A stretch of 64,000 nucleotides of DNA from Bacillus_BU sp051233475 (GCF_051233475.1 NZ_JBKFGH010000011.1:207727-271726); one strand, 5' to 3'. Shown: positions 26,109-35,122, counted from the first letter of the stretch. Translations and numbers: made by a program. The notes: generated by a model from the sequence alone, not told the origin.

Positions 26109-27131
26109 ATGTTTGGATTTGGAACAAAGGATCTTGGGATTGATCTAGGAACTGCTAATACACTTGTTTATGTTAAAGGGAAAAGTATTGTGTTACGGGA
26201 GCCATCAGTTGTGGCCTTTCAAACTGATACGAAACAAATCGTCGCTGTCGGAAATGATGCAAAAAATATGATCGGACGTACACCTGGTAATGTTGTGGCG
26301 CTTCGCCCGATGAAGGATGGGGTCATTGCCGATTACGAAACAACTGCGACGATGATGAAATATTATATCCGTCAAGCGACAAAAAGTAAGGGGCTGTTTG
26401 CAGGGAAGCCGTACGTAATGGTTTGTGTACCATCAGGCATTACTGCTGTTGAGGAACGCGCTGTTATTGATGCGACTCGTCAGGCAGGAGCGCGTGATGC
26501 TTATACCATTGAAGAGCCGTTTGCGGCAGCAATTGGTGCTAATTTACCTGTTTGGGAACCGACAGGAAGCATGGTTGTTGATATCGGTGGAGGAACAACT
26601 GAAGTTGCGATTATCTCACTAGGTGGGATTGTCACAAGCCAATCGATTCGTGTTGCCGGCGATGAGATGGATGAAGCGATTATTCACTTCATTCGTAAAA
26701 ATTACAACTTAATGATTGGGGAAAGAACGGCAGAAATTATTAAGATGGAAATCGGTTCAGCAGGAGATCCAGAAGGAATCGATAACATGGAAATTCGCGG
26801 TCGTGATTTGTTAACCGGTCTTCCTAAGACGATTGAAATTACCGCAGCGGAAATTTCAAAAGCCCTTCATGATACGGTTTACGCGATTGTCGATGCGGTT
26901 AAAGTAACCTTGGAGAAAACTCCGCCAGAACTTGCCGCTGATATTATGGATCGCGGAATCGTCTTAACGGGCGGTGGTGCATTACTTCGCAATTTGGACA
27001 AGGTTATTAGTGAAGAAACAAAAATGCCGGTTCTGATTGCTGAAAATCCACTCGATTGCGTAGCGATTGGAACAGGAAAAGCGCTCGATCACATTCATTT
27101 GTTTAAAAATAAAGCCAGAGATTCTAGATAA
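26109..27131 (+). CDS. mreB: Rod-shape-determining actin homologue MreB
   Basis: A 340-residue actin-like protein that forms membrane-bound filaments and guides cylindrical wall synthesis. Start ATG 26109 (MFGFGTKDLGIDLGTANTLVY) follows AAGGGGAG; an ATG at 26082 is too far upstream. It has phosphate-1 GIDLGTANT, phosphate-2 VVDIGGGTTEVA and the adenosine motif GIVLTGGGALL. It has the N-terminal amphipathic FGFGTKD. The operon continues with mreC, mreD, minC and minD. Confidence 0.98.
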   Translation: MFGFGTKDLGIDLGTANTLVYVKGKSIVLREPSVVAFQTDTKQIVAVGNDAKNMIGRTPGNVVALRPMKDGVIADYETTATMMKYYIRQATKSKGLFAGKPYVMVCVPSGITAVEERAVIDATRQAGARDAYTIEEPFAAAIGANLPVWEPTGSMVVDIGGGTTEVAIISLGGIVTSQSIRVAGDEMDEAIIHFIRKNYNLMIGERTAEIIKMEIGSAGDPEGIDNMEIRGRDLLTGLPKTIEITAAEISKALHDTVYAIVDAVKVTLEKTPPELAADIMDRGIVLTGGGALLRNLDKVISEETKMPVLIAENPLDCVAIGTGKALDHIHLFKNKARDSR

Positions 27132-27240
27132 AAAATTGTTAGGCTGCGGTAATCATACTTTTTTAAAAAAATCGGAAATTCGACACGTATTTTAAAGAAG
27201 TAGACTACCGCAGTAAGATACTATAAAAGAGGTGTAGATC

Positions 27241-28125
27241 ATGCCACAGTTTTTTCTAAATAAAAGACTGATTATCTTACTTGTCAGCATGATTATTCTC
27301 GTGGCATTGATTGGTTTTTCTTTAAGGGAGAGAAAGCAACTCACTTGGCCAGAGCAGTTCATGAAAGATACAACCGGATTTGTGCAATCCCTTGTTTCAA
27401 GGCCTGCCAATTATGTTGCTGGCTTCTTCGAGAACTTAAATGATTTACAGGATACATACCATGAAAACAAAGAATTAAAAAAACGAGTGGATCAAATCGC
27501 TCGCCTCGAAGCCGAGGTTCAATTGCTTGAGAAAGAAAATAAGCGTTTAAATGAAATTTTAGACAAAGAGGAAACTCTTCGAGATTATGAATCTACTCAA
27601 GCAACAGTCATTGCTCGGAACCCTGATCGCTGGCATGAACAAGTGATTATTAATAAAGGGAAAACAGATGGAATTACGAAAAACATGGCTGTTATTACTG
27701 CCAAAGGCTTAATTGGAAAAGTGAAAACGGTCAATCAATTCACATCGACGGTTCAATTATTAAGTGCCAATGATCCGAAAAATCGTATTTCCGCCGCCAT
27801 TTTGGGGGGAGATGTCGAGATTTCTGGGCTTTTAATGGGCTATGATGAGAAAAAAGAGCTGTTATTAGTGAAACAAATCCCTGCTGATGCAAAGGTGAGC
27901 AAGGATCAGAGTGTCGTAACATCGGGCATGGGTGGTGTGTTTCCGCTTGGCCTGCCAATTGGTAAGGTTGTCGAAGTGGTGCCGGATGAATACGGGCTAA
28001 CCCAAACAGCGTATGTTAAACCAGGCGCTGACTTTTATGATATTAAGCATGTGATCGTGATTGAAAGAGTGATTGCCCAGCCGCAAAGCTCTGATATGGC
28101 TGATGACAAGGGGGAGGAACTGTGA
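27241..28125 (+). CDS. mreC: Rod-shape-determining protein MreC
   Basis: A 294-residue bitopic protein: short N-terminus, one transmembrane segment (about 8-28), a coiled coil (about 70-115) and the extracytoplasmic beta-domain with the conserved VIARNPDRWHEQVIINKG. It links MreB and MreD with the elongasome. It overlaps mreD by 4 bp. Confidence 0.97.
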   Translation: MPQFFLNKRLIILLVSMIILVALIGFSLRERKQLTWPEQFMKDTTGFVQSLVSRPANYVAGFFENLNDLQDTYHENKELKKRVDQIARLEAEVQLLEKENKRLNEILDKEETLRDYESTQATVIARNPDRWHEQVIINKGKTDGITKNMAVITAKGLIGKVKTVNQFTSTVQLLSANDPKNRISAAILGGDVEISGLLMGYDEKKELLLVKQIPADAKVSKDQSVVTSGMGGVFPLGLPIGKVVEVVPDEYGLTQTAYVKPGADFYDIKHVIVIERVIAQPQSSDMADDKGEEL

Positions 28126-28640
28126 GAAGATTCCTTCTTCCGATTATTTTCACAGCCTGCTTTATTTTTGAAAGTATATTCCTAGAATTAATGCCATCTA
28201 AATTCTTTAGCCATGAACGAATTTTGGTCCCGCACTTATTAATCATTACGCTTTTTTTTCTAACCATATACGGCAGCAGAAACTTAGGGATTATCTACAG
28301 TTTTATATTCGGGCTCTTATTTGATGTCGTATACACTGAAATTATTGGGATTTATATTTTCATGTTTCCGTTAATTTCGTATATTGTTTCAAAGATCATG
28401 AAGGTGCTCCAAACTAACTTGCTGATTATGACAGTTGTAACTCTGTTTGGAATCACACTGTTAGAGTTTGGGGTTTATGAGATGAATTTCCTGATCCATA
28501 AGACAAGTATGGACTTTTCAAGTTTCAATCAATCTCGATTGCTTCCCACTCTTCTGTTAAATTTAGTTTTCACGATTATTGTCGCTTATCCATTAAAGAG
28601 ACAATTTGAACAATTAGCGGACCAGTTGCGGAACGAATAA
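28122..28640 (+). CDS. mreD: Rod-shape-determining protein MreD
   Basis: A 172-residue, very hydrophobic protein with about five transmembrane segments, of normal MreD length. The GTG start overlaps the mreC stop by 4 bp, so translation is probably coupled. MreD is the membrane partner of MreC in wall elongation. Confidence 0.96.
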   Translation: MRRFLLPIIFTACFIFESIFLELMPSKFFSHERILVPHLLIITLFFLTIYGSRNLGIIYSFIFGLLFDVVYTEIIGIYIFMFPLISYIVSKIMKVLQTNLLIMTVVTLFGITLLEFGVYEMNFLIHKTSMDFSSFNQSRLLPTLLLNLVFTIIVAYPLKRQFEQLADQLRNE

Positions 28641-28735
28641 GCTTTGTTGGGAAAAATACAATCTTATCTGTGAGATTAAAAAGGATTTTTCATGTTCCTG
28701 TCGAATTCTTTTTCCATTGAGGTGAACATTCTACC

Positions 28736-29416
28736 ATGAAAAAAACGCAAAACGTAACCATTAAAGGTACAAAAGACGGAATAACCCTGCATCTCGATGA
28801 TTCATGCTCTTATCAAGAGCTTAAAAGAGAACTGGACCAGAAACTCTCTGCTAATTCTCGTCTAAATGAGGGGCAGCCGCTTATTTCCGTAAAGGTTCAA
28901 ATGGGAAATCGATATTTAACAGAAGAACAGCATGAGGAAATCAAGGACCTTATTCGGCGCAAAAAAAACTTGGTCGTAGAAGAGATCGTCACGAATGTCA
29001 TAACCATTGATGAAGCCCAAAGGCTGAAGGAAGAATCTGAGATCGTTTCTGTTTCCCGAATTATCCGTTCTGGACAAGTATTGGAGGTTCCAGGGGACTT
29101 ATTATTGGTCGGCGATGTGAACCCTGGAGGAACCGTTAAAGCGGGCGGAAATATTTTTATTATGGGAACGTTAAAAGGAATCGCACATGCTGGCTGTTAC
29201 GGTGATGAGCAAGCGGTTATTTCTGCTGCAGTCATGAAACCGTCACAACTTCGGATCAGTGAATTAATCAACAGAGCACCCGATTTAAGCTTAGATAATG
29301 AAGGAAAAGTTTTGGAATGTGCTTATATTGATGATAATCGACAAATTGTCGTTGATAGAATACAAGTTTTAATGCAACTAAGACCTAACTTAACAAGATT
29401 GGAAGGGGGACGCTAG
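28736..29416 (+). CDS. minC: Septum site-determining protein MinC
   Basis: A 226-residue FtsZ polymerisation inhibitor. It has the N-terminal FtsZ-binding domain (about 1-100) and the C-terminal beta-helix MinD-binding domain with GDLLLVGDVNPGGTVKAGG and GTLKGIAHAG. It is followed 1 bp later by minD. TGTCGAA lies at 28699-28705 in the leader; a single site that may be chance. Confidence 0.97.
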   Translation: MKKTQNVTIKGTKDGITLHLDDSCSYQELKRELDQKLSANSRLNEGQPLISVKVQMGNRYLTEEQHEEIKDLIRRKKNLVVEEIVTNVITIDEAQRLKEESEIVSVSRIIRSGQVLEVPGDLLLVGDVNPGGTVKAGGNIFIMGTLKGIAHAGCYGDEQAVISAAVMKPSQLRISELINRAPDLSLDNEGKVLECAYIDDNRQIVVDRIQVLMQLRPNLTRLEGGR

Positions 29417-29417
29417 A

Positions 29418-30221
29418 ATGGGAGAAGCAATTGTCATAACTTCTGGAAAAGGCGGAGTTGGTAAAACAACAACCTCGGCGAACGTAGGAACTGCTTTAGC
29501 CTTACAAGGAAAACGTGTATGTTTAGTTGATACAGATATTGGTCTTCGAAATCTAGATGTTGTAATGGGGCTTGAAAATAGAATTATTTATGATTTGGTG
29601 GACGTTATTCAAGGAAGATGTAAAATTCACCAGGCCCTTGTTAAAGATAAACGATTTGATGACCTCCTCTATTTATTACCAGCAGCGCAAACTCTTGATA
29701 AGACTGCCGTTACTCCGGAACAAATGAAAAATTTAATCACTGAATTAAAGCAGGACTATGATTATATTATTATTGATTGTCCAGCCGGCATTGAACACGG
29801 TTATAAGAATGCAATCGCTGGAGCGGACAAGGCAATTGTTGTTACGACTCCTGAAGTTTCTGCTGTCCGGGATGCGGATCGTATTATTGGTTTATTAGAA
29901 AAAGAAGAAGGCATTGAATCACCTAAATTAGTCATCAATCGAATTCGGAATCATTTGATGAAAAATGGTGATATGCTTGATGTTGATGAGGTTACCACTC
30001 ATTTGTCTGTTGATTTAATTGGAATCGTCGCGGATGATGATGAAGTCATTAAAGCTTCCAATCATGGTGAGCCGATTGCTCTAAATCCAAACAGTAAAGC
30101 ATCGATTGCCTACCGTAATATAGCGAGAAGAATTTTAGGAGAGTCCATTCCACTTCAATCTCTTGAGGTTGATGAAAAGGGTGTTTTTTCAAAAATAAAG
30201 CGGTTCTTTGGTGCAAAATAA
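29418..30221 (+). CDS. minD: Septum site-determining ATPase MinD
   Basis: A 267-residue deviant Walker ATPase that places MinC at the poles. It has SGKGGVGKTTTSANVG at residues 9-24, DTDIGLRNLDVVMG switch I and DCPAGIEHG switch II. The C-terminal amphipathic membrane-targeting sequence is FSKIKRFFGAK. Near-perfect terminator follows; it closes the mre-min operon. Confidence 0.98.
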   Translation: MGEAIVITSGKGGVGKTTTSANVGTALALQGKRVCLVDTDIGLRNLDVVMGLENRIIYDLVDVIQGRCKIHQALVKDKRFDDLLYLLPAAQTLDKTAVTPEQMKNLITELKQDYDYIIIDCPAGIEHGYKNAIAGADKAIVVTTPEVSAVRDADRIIGLLEKEEGIESPKLVINRIRNHLMKNGDMLDVDEVTTHLSVDLIGIVADDDEVIKASNHGEPIALNPNSKASIAYRNIARRILGESIPLQSLEVDEKGVFSKIKRFFGAK

Positions 30222-30226
30222 TCCCC

Positions 30227-30262
30227 GCCTGTTTTCGAGTTTTATCGAAAACAGGCTTTTTA
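30227..30262 (+). terminator. Terminator after minD
   Basis: GCCTGTTTTCGA (30227-30238) pairs perfectly with TCGAAAACAGGC (30245-30256), followed by five T. Confidence 0.92.
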
Positions 30263-30314
30263 TTTTTCTTGTACCCAGTTCAATGGCTAAAGTGTTCTCG
30301 TTATGATTTCGTAG

Positions 30315-30343
30315 TCATACTTATTTTGGACAACTCATACACT
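30315..30343 (+). promoter_or_regulatory. Sigma-E-like promoter of the spoIVF operon
   Basis: TCATACTT (30315-30322), 13 bases, CATACACT (30336-30343). Same geometry as the site before spoVID. The spoIVF operon is a sigma-E target in B. subtilis, which supports the call. Confidence 0.78.
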
Positions 30344-30378
30344 TGTACAAATTGTTTTTTTGAAATGGTGGGGAGAAA

Positions 30379-31155
30379 ATGCGTTCCAGAGCGGATGACG
30401 TACGAAAAAGAATTGCAAATAGAAGGAAAGGCCGGGAAAAGCAGGTGGAACCTCTTCATAGCCGTTTGATTAATACTGATGAGGAAGAACGATATGGCTT
30501 TGACCAGCTCCCAAGCTATGAGATAGGGCCTGGTGAGGGGAATCATCCACTTTTTCGTAAGGAAGTTTTTTTATTTAAATTGTTAGCTGCAGCCTGTTTA
30601 TTTTTAGGTCTAGCGATTTTATTTCGAAATGAAACTTCATCATTAGATTCAGCTCGAAATTTTGTCAAACAGTCACTGGATAAAGATTTTCAGTTTGCTG
30701 CCGTTTCCGATTGGTATGAGGGCAAATTTGGAAAACCGCTTGCTCTTTTTCCAGTACCGAACGGCGAAAGTAATAAAGCAGAGGAAGAGAACGGCCTCCA
30801 TTATGCACTACCGGCTTCAGGTAAAATTTTAGAAGACTTTGAAGAAAGTGGTCAACGAGTGATGATTGAAACGGCAAAAGATGCTTCTGTCGAAGCGATG
30901 GGGGAAGGAATGGTCCGTTTTGTTGGTGAAAAAGAAGGCTTTGGAAAAACGGTTGTCATCCAACATGCGGATAAAAGTGAGTCCTGGTATGGAAACTTAA
31001 GCGATATCTCTGTTAACCTTTACGATTTTATTGAAAAAGGGAAACAGGTAGGGACCGTGACAAATAGCGATTCAAGTGAAAAAGGGTCTTTTTATTTTGC
31101 GATAAAAAAAGATGAAAACTTTATTGATCCGATTCAGGTGATCCAATTTGAATAA
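30379..31155 (+). CDS. spoIVFA: Stage IV sporulation protein FA, regulator of pro-sigma-K processing
   Basis: A 258-residue membrane protein with a charged N-terminus, one transmembrane segment (about 65-85) and a C-terminal M23-like domain (about 145-255: ...GEGMVRFVGEKEGFGKTVVIQHADKSESWYGNL). The classic metal-binding histidines of active M23 peptidases are only partly present, consistent with a non-enzymatic role. SpoIVFA holds SpoIVFB and BofA in the outer forespore membrane and keeps the protease silent until the SpoIVB signal arrives. It overlaps spoIVFB by 8 bp. Confidence 0.93.
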   Translation: MRSRADDVRKRIANRRKGREKQVEPLHSRLINTDEEERYGFDQLPSYEIGPGEGNHPLFRKEVFLFKLLAAACLFLGLAILFRNETSSLDSARNFVKQSLDKDFQFAAVSDWYEGKFGKPLALFPVPNGESNKAEEENGLHYALPASGKILEDFEESGQRVMIETAKDASVEAMGEGMVRFVGEKEGFGKTVVIQHADKSESWYGNLSDISVNLYDFIEKGKQVGTVTNSDSSEKGSFYFAIKKDENFIDPIQVIQFE

Positions 31156-32014
31156 GCTCTCGATTTTATTAACGCAAGTGAAAATTCACCCGCTCCTGTG
31201 GCTTGTTATTGCACTGGCTGTTTTGACCGCACGCTTTCTGGAAGTGATAATTTTATTATCGATTATTTTGATTCATGAATTAGGACACGCAGCGGCAGCA
31301 ACAATCTTTTCATGGCGGATCAAACACATTACTCTGCTGCCGTTTGGCGGGGTTGCAGAGATGGATGAGCACGGAAACCGTCCGTTAATAGAAGAGGCAA
31401 TTGTCATTTTAGCAGGCCCTTTGCAGCATCTGTGGTTGATCGGGGGCGCTTTTTGTTTTTATCAACTTTCTTGGCTAAGTGGTGAGCATTTTTCCCTCTT
31501 CCTTTCCTATAATTTGATGATCCTGCTCTTTAATTTGCTGCCAATTTGGCCGCTGGATGGCGGAAAGCTTGTGTTTTTACTTTGGTCCTATCTTAAACCA
31601 TTTCCTTCTGCGCACCGAATGACTATGTATACATCCTGTTTAAGCATGCTGCTGTTTACTTTATTTACGATTATTTATATGCCTAATAATCTGAACGTTT
31701 GGATCATCCTGGCATTTTTATTATTTTCGCTTTATTATGAATGGAAACAGCATCGTTTTGTATTTATGCGCTTTTTGTTGGAACGCTATTATGGGAAAAA
31801 TAGTGATGTTCGTATGTTAAGACCGCTTAAGGTTGCGGAAGAAGAGCTGGTTGTTCATGTTCTCGAACGATTTTGCCGGGGCTGCAAGCATCCAATCATT
31901 ATCGAAGAAAATGGTAAAGAAAAAGGAATCCTCGATGAAAATGAAATATTACATGCTATTTTTGCAGAAAAATTGTTAACGGCCAAAATTCGTGATTTAC
32001 TATATTCATACTAA
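31148..32014 (+). CDS. spoIVFB: Intramembrane metalloprotease SpoIVFB
   Basis: A 288-residue site-2 protease that cuts pro-sigma-K to active sigma-K in the mother cell. The catalytic zinc motif is HELGH (in IILIHELGHAAAA, about residues 40-52), and the second aspartate motif is LLPIWPLDGGKL. Six transmembrane segments and a C-terminal CBS-like domain (about 210-288) match the family. The TTG start overlaps spoIVFA. BofC, a second checkpoint protein of this pathway, is in the same window at 46390. Confidence 0.95.
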   Translation: MNKLSILLTQVKIHPLLWLVIALAVLTARFLEVIILLSIILIHELGHAAAATIFSWRIKHITLLPFGGVAEMDEHGNRPLIEEAIVILAGPLQHLWLIGGAFCFYQLSWLSGEHFSLFLSYNLMILLFNLLPIWPLDGGKLVFLLWSYLKPFPSAHRMTMYTSCLSMLLFTLFTIIYMPNNLNVWIILAFLLFSLYYEWKQHRFVFMRFLLERYYGKNSDVRMLRPLKVAEEELVVHVLERFCRGCKHPIIIEENGKEKGILDENEILHAIFAEKLLTAKIRDLLYSY

Positions 32015-32043
32015 TCGTACTAGCAAAAAAGAGAGGCCAGATT

Positions 32044-33516
32044 GTGAAAAAATTAATCATAAATTATTCGTTAAGAGAAAAACGTTTTGCCTTGTTGAAT
32101 AGGGCAGTTGTCGAAAAGCTCGTGATTGAGCAGCCGCAGCAACAGTCTGCTGTCGGAAATATATATTTAGGGACGGTTACAAAAGTGCTTCCTGGAATGA
32201 ATGCCGTCTTCGTTGATATTGGCGAGGATAAAAACGGTTTTCTCCATCGGGATAAACTGCCGTCCTTTGTCTGTTCCCAAGAATCAATCGCCACAAGGAA
32301 GTTGAAGTCTGTGTCCAGCTTTGTTTTCCAAGGGGAAAAGCTTCTTGTCCAAGTGGAAAAGGATGAAACAGGGGATAAGGGACCAAGACTGACAGGTCTG
32401 ATTGAGCTGCACGGAGAATCTGTAATCTACGTTCCAAATGGTAATTCAGTATCTGTTTCCAAGAAAATAGCTGATGAAGCTGAACGGCAGCAATGGGAGA
32501 AGTTGGCCCGCGAGCTTAAGGCTGAGAAGGAAGGCTTTATCTTTCGAACTGCGATTGCGGGTCAAGCAAAGGAAACGGTCATAACTCAGATTGAACAGCT
32601 AAGAATGGAGTATCACCATCTTGTCAAAGCTGCAGAATTGCAAAAAAAGCCAGGGCTGATTAGGAAAAACAACTCCTTTTTCGAACTTATCAAGGATGAA
32701 TGCGGATCGCATCAATCACTTGAGGTTTTCGTTGATCATTTAGAACTCAAACAACAGCTCGAAGCAATCGAGATTCCTAATGCAAAGATTACATATTATC
32801 AAGGAAAAGAGAATATCTTTTCTGCTCATCATATTGAGCATGAAACGGAGCAAGCCTTACTAAGAAAAGTAAAGCTTAGCAATGGAGCTTACTTGGTTAT
32901 TGATCAAACAGAAGCACTGACCGTGATTGATGTAAATACTGGAAAGTTCTCCGGGAAAAACAAGCTTGCTGAAACCGTTCTGCAAACCAATCTTTTAGCA
33001 GCAGTTGAAGTGGTAAAACAACTGCGGTTACGGGATATTGGCGGCATTATCTTGATTGATTTTATCGATATGAAAAGCGAACAGGACCGAAAGCAGCTGT
33101 TAAAAACATTAGAAAAAGAGATTAGTGTGGATGAAAAACAAACAAAGTTACTTGGTTTTTCAGCGCTTGGGATTGTTCAACTGACAAGAAAAAGGACGAA
33201 GCAAGCGATTTCGGAAGCATTGATGGTGGAATGTCCCGTTTGTGCTGGTGCAGGAAGGGTTTTGAGTCCGGAGACGATGGCATTTCGCCTTGAGCGCGAG
33301 CTTTGGGAGCACCGAAATACAGATCATGATGCCGTTTGGATTGAAGCTACAGAGGATGTCAGAACGGTTTTTTCAGGGGAAAAGGATGTTCATCTTAACC
33401 GTCTTCAAGAAATGTTAGGTATTAAAATCTTTCTTACTGTTAAAGAGTGGGCGAAGCCATTCTACGAGATTCGGCAATTTGGGACTGTCAGAGATTTAGA
33501 GGCTAGAATCAAGTAA
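32044..33516 (+). CDS. rng: Ribonuclease E/G family protein (RNase G)
   Basis: A 490-residue endoribonuclease of the Rne/Rng family. An N-terminal S1 domain (GNIYLGTVTKVLPGMNAVFVDIGEDKNGFLH) is followed by the catalytic DNase I-like region with metal ligands in VIDVNTGKF and IDFIDM. The zinc-link CPVCAGAGR is near residue 400. The long C-terminal scaffold of RNase E is absent, so it is RNase G-like. Start GTG 32044. B. subtilis has no such enzyme and uses RNase Y and RNase J, but several other Bacillaceae carry one here, between spoIVFB and rplU. Confidence 0.95.
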   Translation: MKKLIINYSLREKRFALLNRAVVEKLVIEQPQQQSAVGNIYLGTVTKVLPGMNAVFVDIGEDKNGFLHRDKLPSFVCSQESIATRKLKSVSSFVFQGEKLLVQVEKDETGDKGPRLTGLIELHGESVIYVPNGNSVSVSKKIADEAERQQWEKLARELKAEKEGFIFRTAIAGQAKETVITQIEQLRMEYHHLVKAAELQKKPGLIRKNNSFFELIKDECGSHQSLEVFVDHLELKQQLEAIEIPNAKITYYQGKENIFSAHHIEHETEQALLRKVKLSNGAYLVIDQTEALTVIDVNTGKFSGKNKLAETVLQTNLLAAVEVVKQLRLRDIGGIILIDFIDMKSEQDRKQLLKTLEKEISVDEKQTKLLGFSALGIVQLTRKRTKQAISEALMVECPVCAGAGRVLSPETMAFRLERELWEHRNTDHDAVWIEATEDVRTVFSGEKDVHLNRLQEMLGIKIFLTVKEWAKPFYEIRQFGTVRDLEARIK

Positions 33517-33545
33517 TTGTACACTTAAACTAGTCACACTTTTGA

Positions 33546-33575
33546 TTGACACCCCTAGGCAAATTATGATAGTAT
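33546..33575 (+). promoter_or_regulatory. Promoter of the rplU operon
   Basis: TTGACA (33546-33551), 18 bases, TAGTAT (33570-33575). A consensus -35 box as expected for a ribosomal operon. Confidence 0.65.
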
Positions 33576-33587
33576 TTTCATGTTATG

Positions 33588-33672
33588 TTTATAGCAAACC
33601 GCACATTTCAGGTAGTAAGCTTTTGCATTTAGATGCAAAACGCCTGTCTATGGCGAGTCCCCAATTTTAAGG
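33588..33672 (+). ncRNA. L21 leader (autoregulatory ribosomal leader)
   Basis: The 5' UTR of rplU contains hairpins including GCTTTTGCA/TGCAAAA and CGCC-tgtctat-GGCG (about 33640-33656), with the conserved GAGTCCCC before the ribosome site. The layout fits the L21 leader found before rplU in Bacillaceae, which is thought to bind L21. Matched by eye; a covariance search would settle it. Confidence 0.7.
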
Positions 33673-33683
33673 AGGTGCAGTTC

Positions 33684-33992
33684 ATGTACGCAATTATCGA
33701 AACTGGCGGTAAGCAAGTAAAGGTAGAAGCTGGTCAAGCTATCTACATCGAAAAGCTTAACGCAGAAGCAGGCGAAACAGTTACTTTTGATAAAGTTCTT
33801 TTCGTAGGCGGAGAAAATGTAAAAGTAGGAAGCCCACTAGTTGCTGGCGCTACTGTTACAGCTAAAGTTGAGAAAAATGGCCGCGGTAAGAAAATCATCG
33901 TTTTCAAATACAAAGCGAAGAAAAACAACCGCAAAAAGCAAGGTCATCGTCAACCATACACTAAAGTTGTGATCGAAGCAATCAACGCGTAA
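33684..33992 (+). CDS. rplU: Large ribosomal subunit protein bL21
   Basis: A 102-residue 23S rRNA-binding protein. The start is ATG 33684 (MYAIIETGGKQVKVEAG), following AAGGAGGTG. It has the signature KKGHRQPYT-like C-terminal segment (NRKKQGHRQPYTKV). Position ahead of prp and rpmA is the standard order. Confidence 0.99.
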   Translation: MYAIIETGGKQVKVEAGQAIYIEKLNAEAGETVTFDKVLFVGGENVKVGSPLVAGATVTAKVEKNGRGKKIIVFKYKAKKNNRKKQGHRQPYTKVVIEAINA

Positions 33993-34004
33993 GGTTTGAT
34001 TTAG

Positions 34005-34334
34005 ATGATTAACATTACGATTAATCGTACTGAAACCGGAAATATTCATTCTTTTGTTATTAGTGGTCATGCCTTTTTTGCTGACCGGGGCAAGGATATT
34101 GTCTGTGCAGGCGCATCCGTTGTATCGGTTGGGACAATTAATGCAGTGCATGCCCTTTTAGGTGTCACTCCAGAAATTGAACAAGGAGACGGCTTTCTCC
34201 GCTGTGTTATACCGGAAGAACTTCCGGAGGACGTTAATGAGAAAGTTCAACTTCTTCTCGAAGGTATGGTTATTTCTTTACAATCGATTGAGGAAGAGTA
34301 CGGAAAGCACATAAAAATTACCTTCAACCAGTAG
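34005..34334 (+). CDS. prp: Ribosomal-processing cysteine protease Prp
   Basis: A 109-residue protease that removes the N-terminal extension of L27 in Firmicutes. The catalytic pair is His in SGHAFF (residue 22) and Cys in DIVCAGASVV (residue 34). The gene lies between rplU and rpmA. The L27 encoded downstream carries the matching cleavage site, so the pair is functionally complete. Confidence 0.95.
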   Translation: MINITINRTETGNIHSFVISGHAFFADRGKDIVCAGASVVSVGTINAVHALLGVTPEIEQGDGFLRCVIPEELPEDVNEKVQLLLEGMVISLQSIEEEYGKHIKITFNQ

Positions 34335-34346
34335 GAGGTGGAATTC

Positions 34347-34640
34347 ATGTTATTAAAATTAGATCTTCAGTTGTTCGCATCTAAAAAGGGAGTAGGTTCT
34401 ACAAAGAACGGACGTGACTCTCATGCTAAGCGCCTTGGTGCTAAGCGTGCAGATGGCCAATTCGTTACTGGTGGTTCTATCCTTTACCGTCAACGTGGTA
34501 CTAAGATTTATCCAGGTACAAACGTTGGCCGCGGCGGTGATGACACTCTATTCGCGAAAGTTGACGGCGTTGTTAAATTTGAGCGCGTAGGACGTGACCG
34601 TAAGCAAGTGAGCGTATATCCTGCAGCACAAGAAGCGTAA
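34347..34640 (+). CDS. rpmA: Large ribosomal subunit protein bL27 with Prp-cleaved extension
   Basis: A 97-residue protein. ATG 34347 is set by AGGAGGTG at 34333-34340. Residues 1-12 (MLLKLDLQLFAS, cut after FA) form the Firmicutes extension removed by Prp; the mature protein begins SKKGVGSTKNGRDS. L27 lies near the peptidyl transferase centre. Confidence 0.98.
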   Translation: MLLKLDLQLFASKKGVGSTKNGRDSHAKRLGAKRADGQFVTGGSILYRQRGTKIYPGTNVGRGGDDTLFAKVDGVVKFERVGRDRKQVSVYPAAQEA

Positions 34641-34649
34641 GCTTTTATT

Positions 34650-34692
34650 CGAAAACTCTAACCATTCGAGTGGTTAGGGTTTTCTTTTTTAG
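34650..34692 (+). terminator. Terminator after rpmA
   Basis: AAAACTCTAACCA (34652-34664) pairs with TGGTTAGGGTTTT (34671-34683), one G-U pair, followed by T-rich sequence. Confidence 0.87.
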
Positions 34693-34725
34693 GGACGGTT
34701 TTTGTGTTTGCATGCTTGATGTTTG

Positions 34726-34920
34726 GTGCCCTGGGTTAGGATTGATTAGAATTTAGGTCATTAAGTGGAGGTTAGTGCCCTGATTTGTGAAGGTATGCAG
34801 AATTTAGGTCACTAAAAGGTGGATTAGTGCCCTAATTTATGATTCATTGCAGAATTCAGGTCACTAAAAGGTGGATTAGTACCCTAATTTATGATTCATC
34901 GCAGAATTCAGGTCACTATC
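34726..34920. repeat. Tandem array C, 52-bp period, units start GTGCCC
   Basis: Four units begin GTGCCC (last GTACCC) at 34726, 34775, 34827 and 34879. The first spacing is 49 and the other two 52 bp. Units carry CTAATTTATGATTC, GCAGAATT-AGGTCACTAAAAGGTGGATTA. Units 2 to 4 are close copies; unit 1 is degenerate. It fills the gap between the rpmA terminator and spo0B. No gene is seen in 34693-35122. Confidence 0.9.
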
Positions 34921-35122
34921 TAATAGCGGCTAACACATTGCGCCCCGAATGAACTTTTTTTTGAGGATCCGGTCACTTAACCCCTAAAAATAGCACTCCA
35001 TATAACTTAGTTGAATGCCCCCGTTTACTAAATTTTTCATTTTTTGCTTACGGTTTGTCGGTTTTTTGATATACTATCAGCAAGCAGTTTTCAACAATAA
35101 AATGCTGTGTGGGAGTGCATGT

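Noticed and set aside
35015..35122. N-terminal hydrophobic extension of Spo0B
   Set aside because: The extension is absent from B. subtilis Spo0B, has no ribosome site, and holds a promoter-like TATACT; ATG 35123 fits better.
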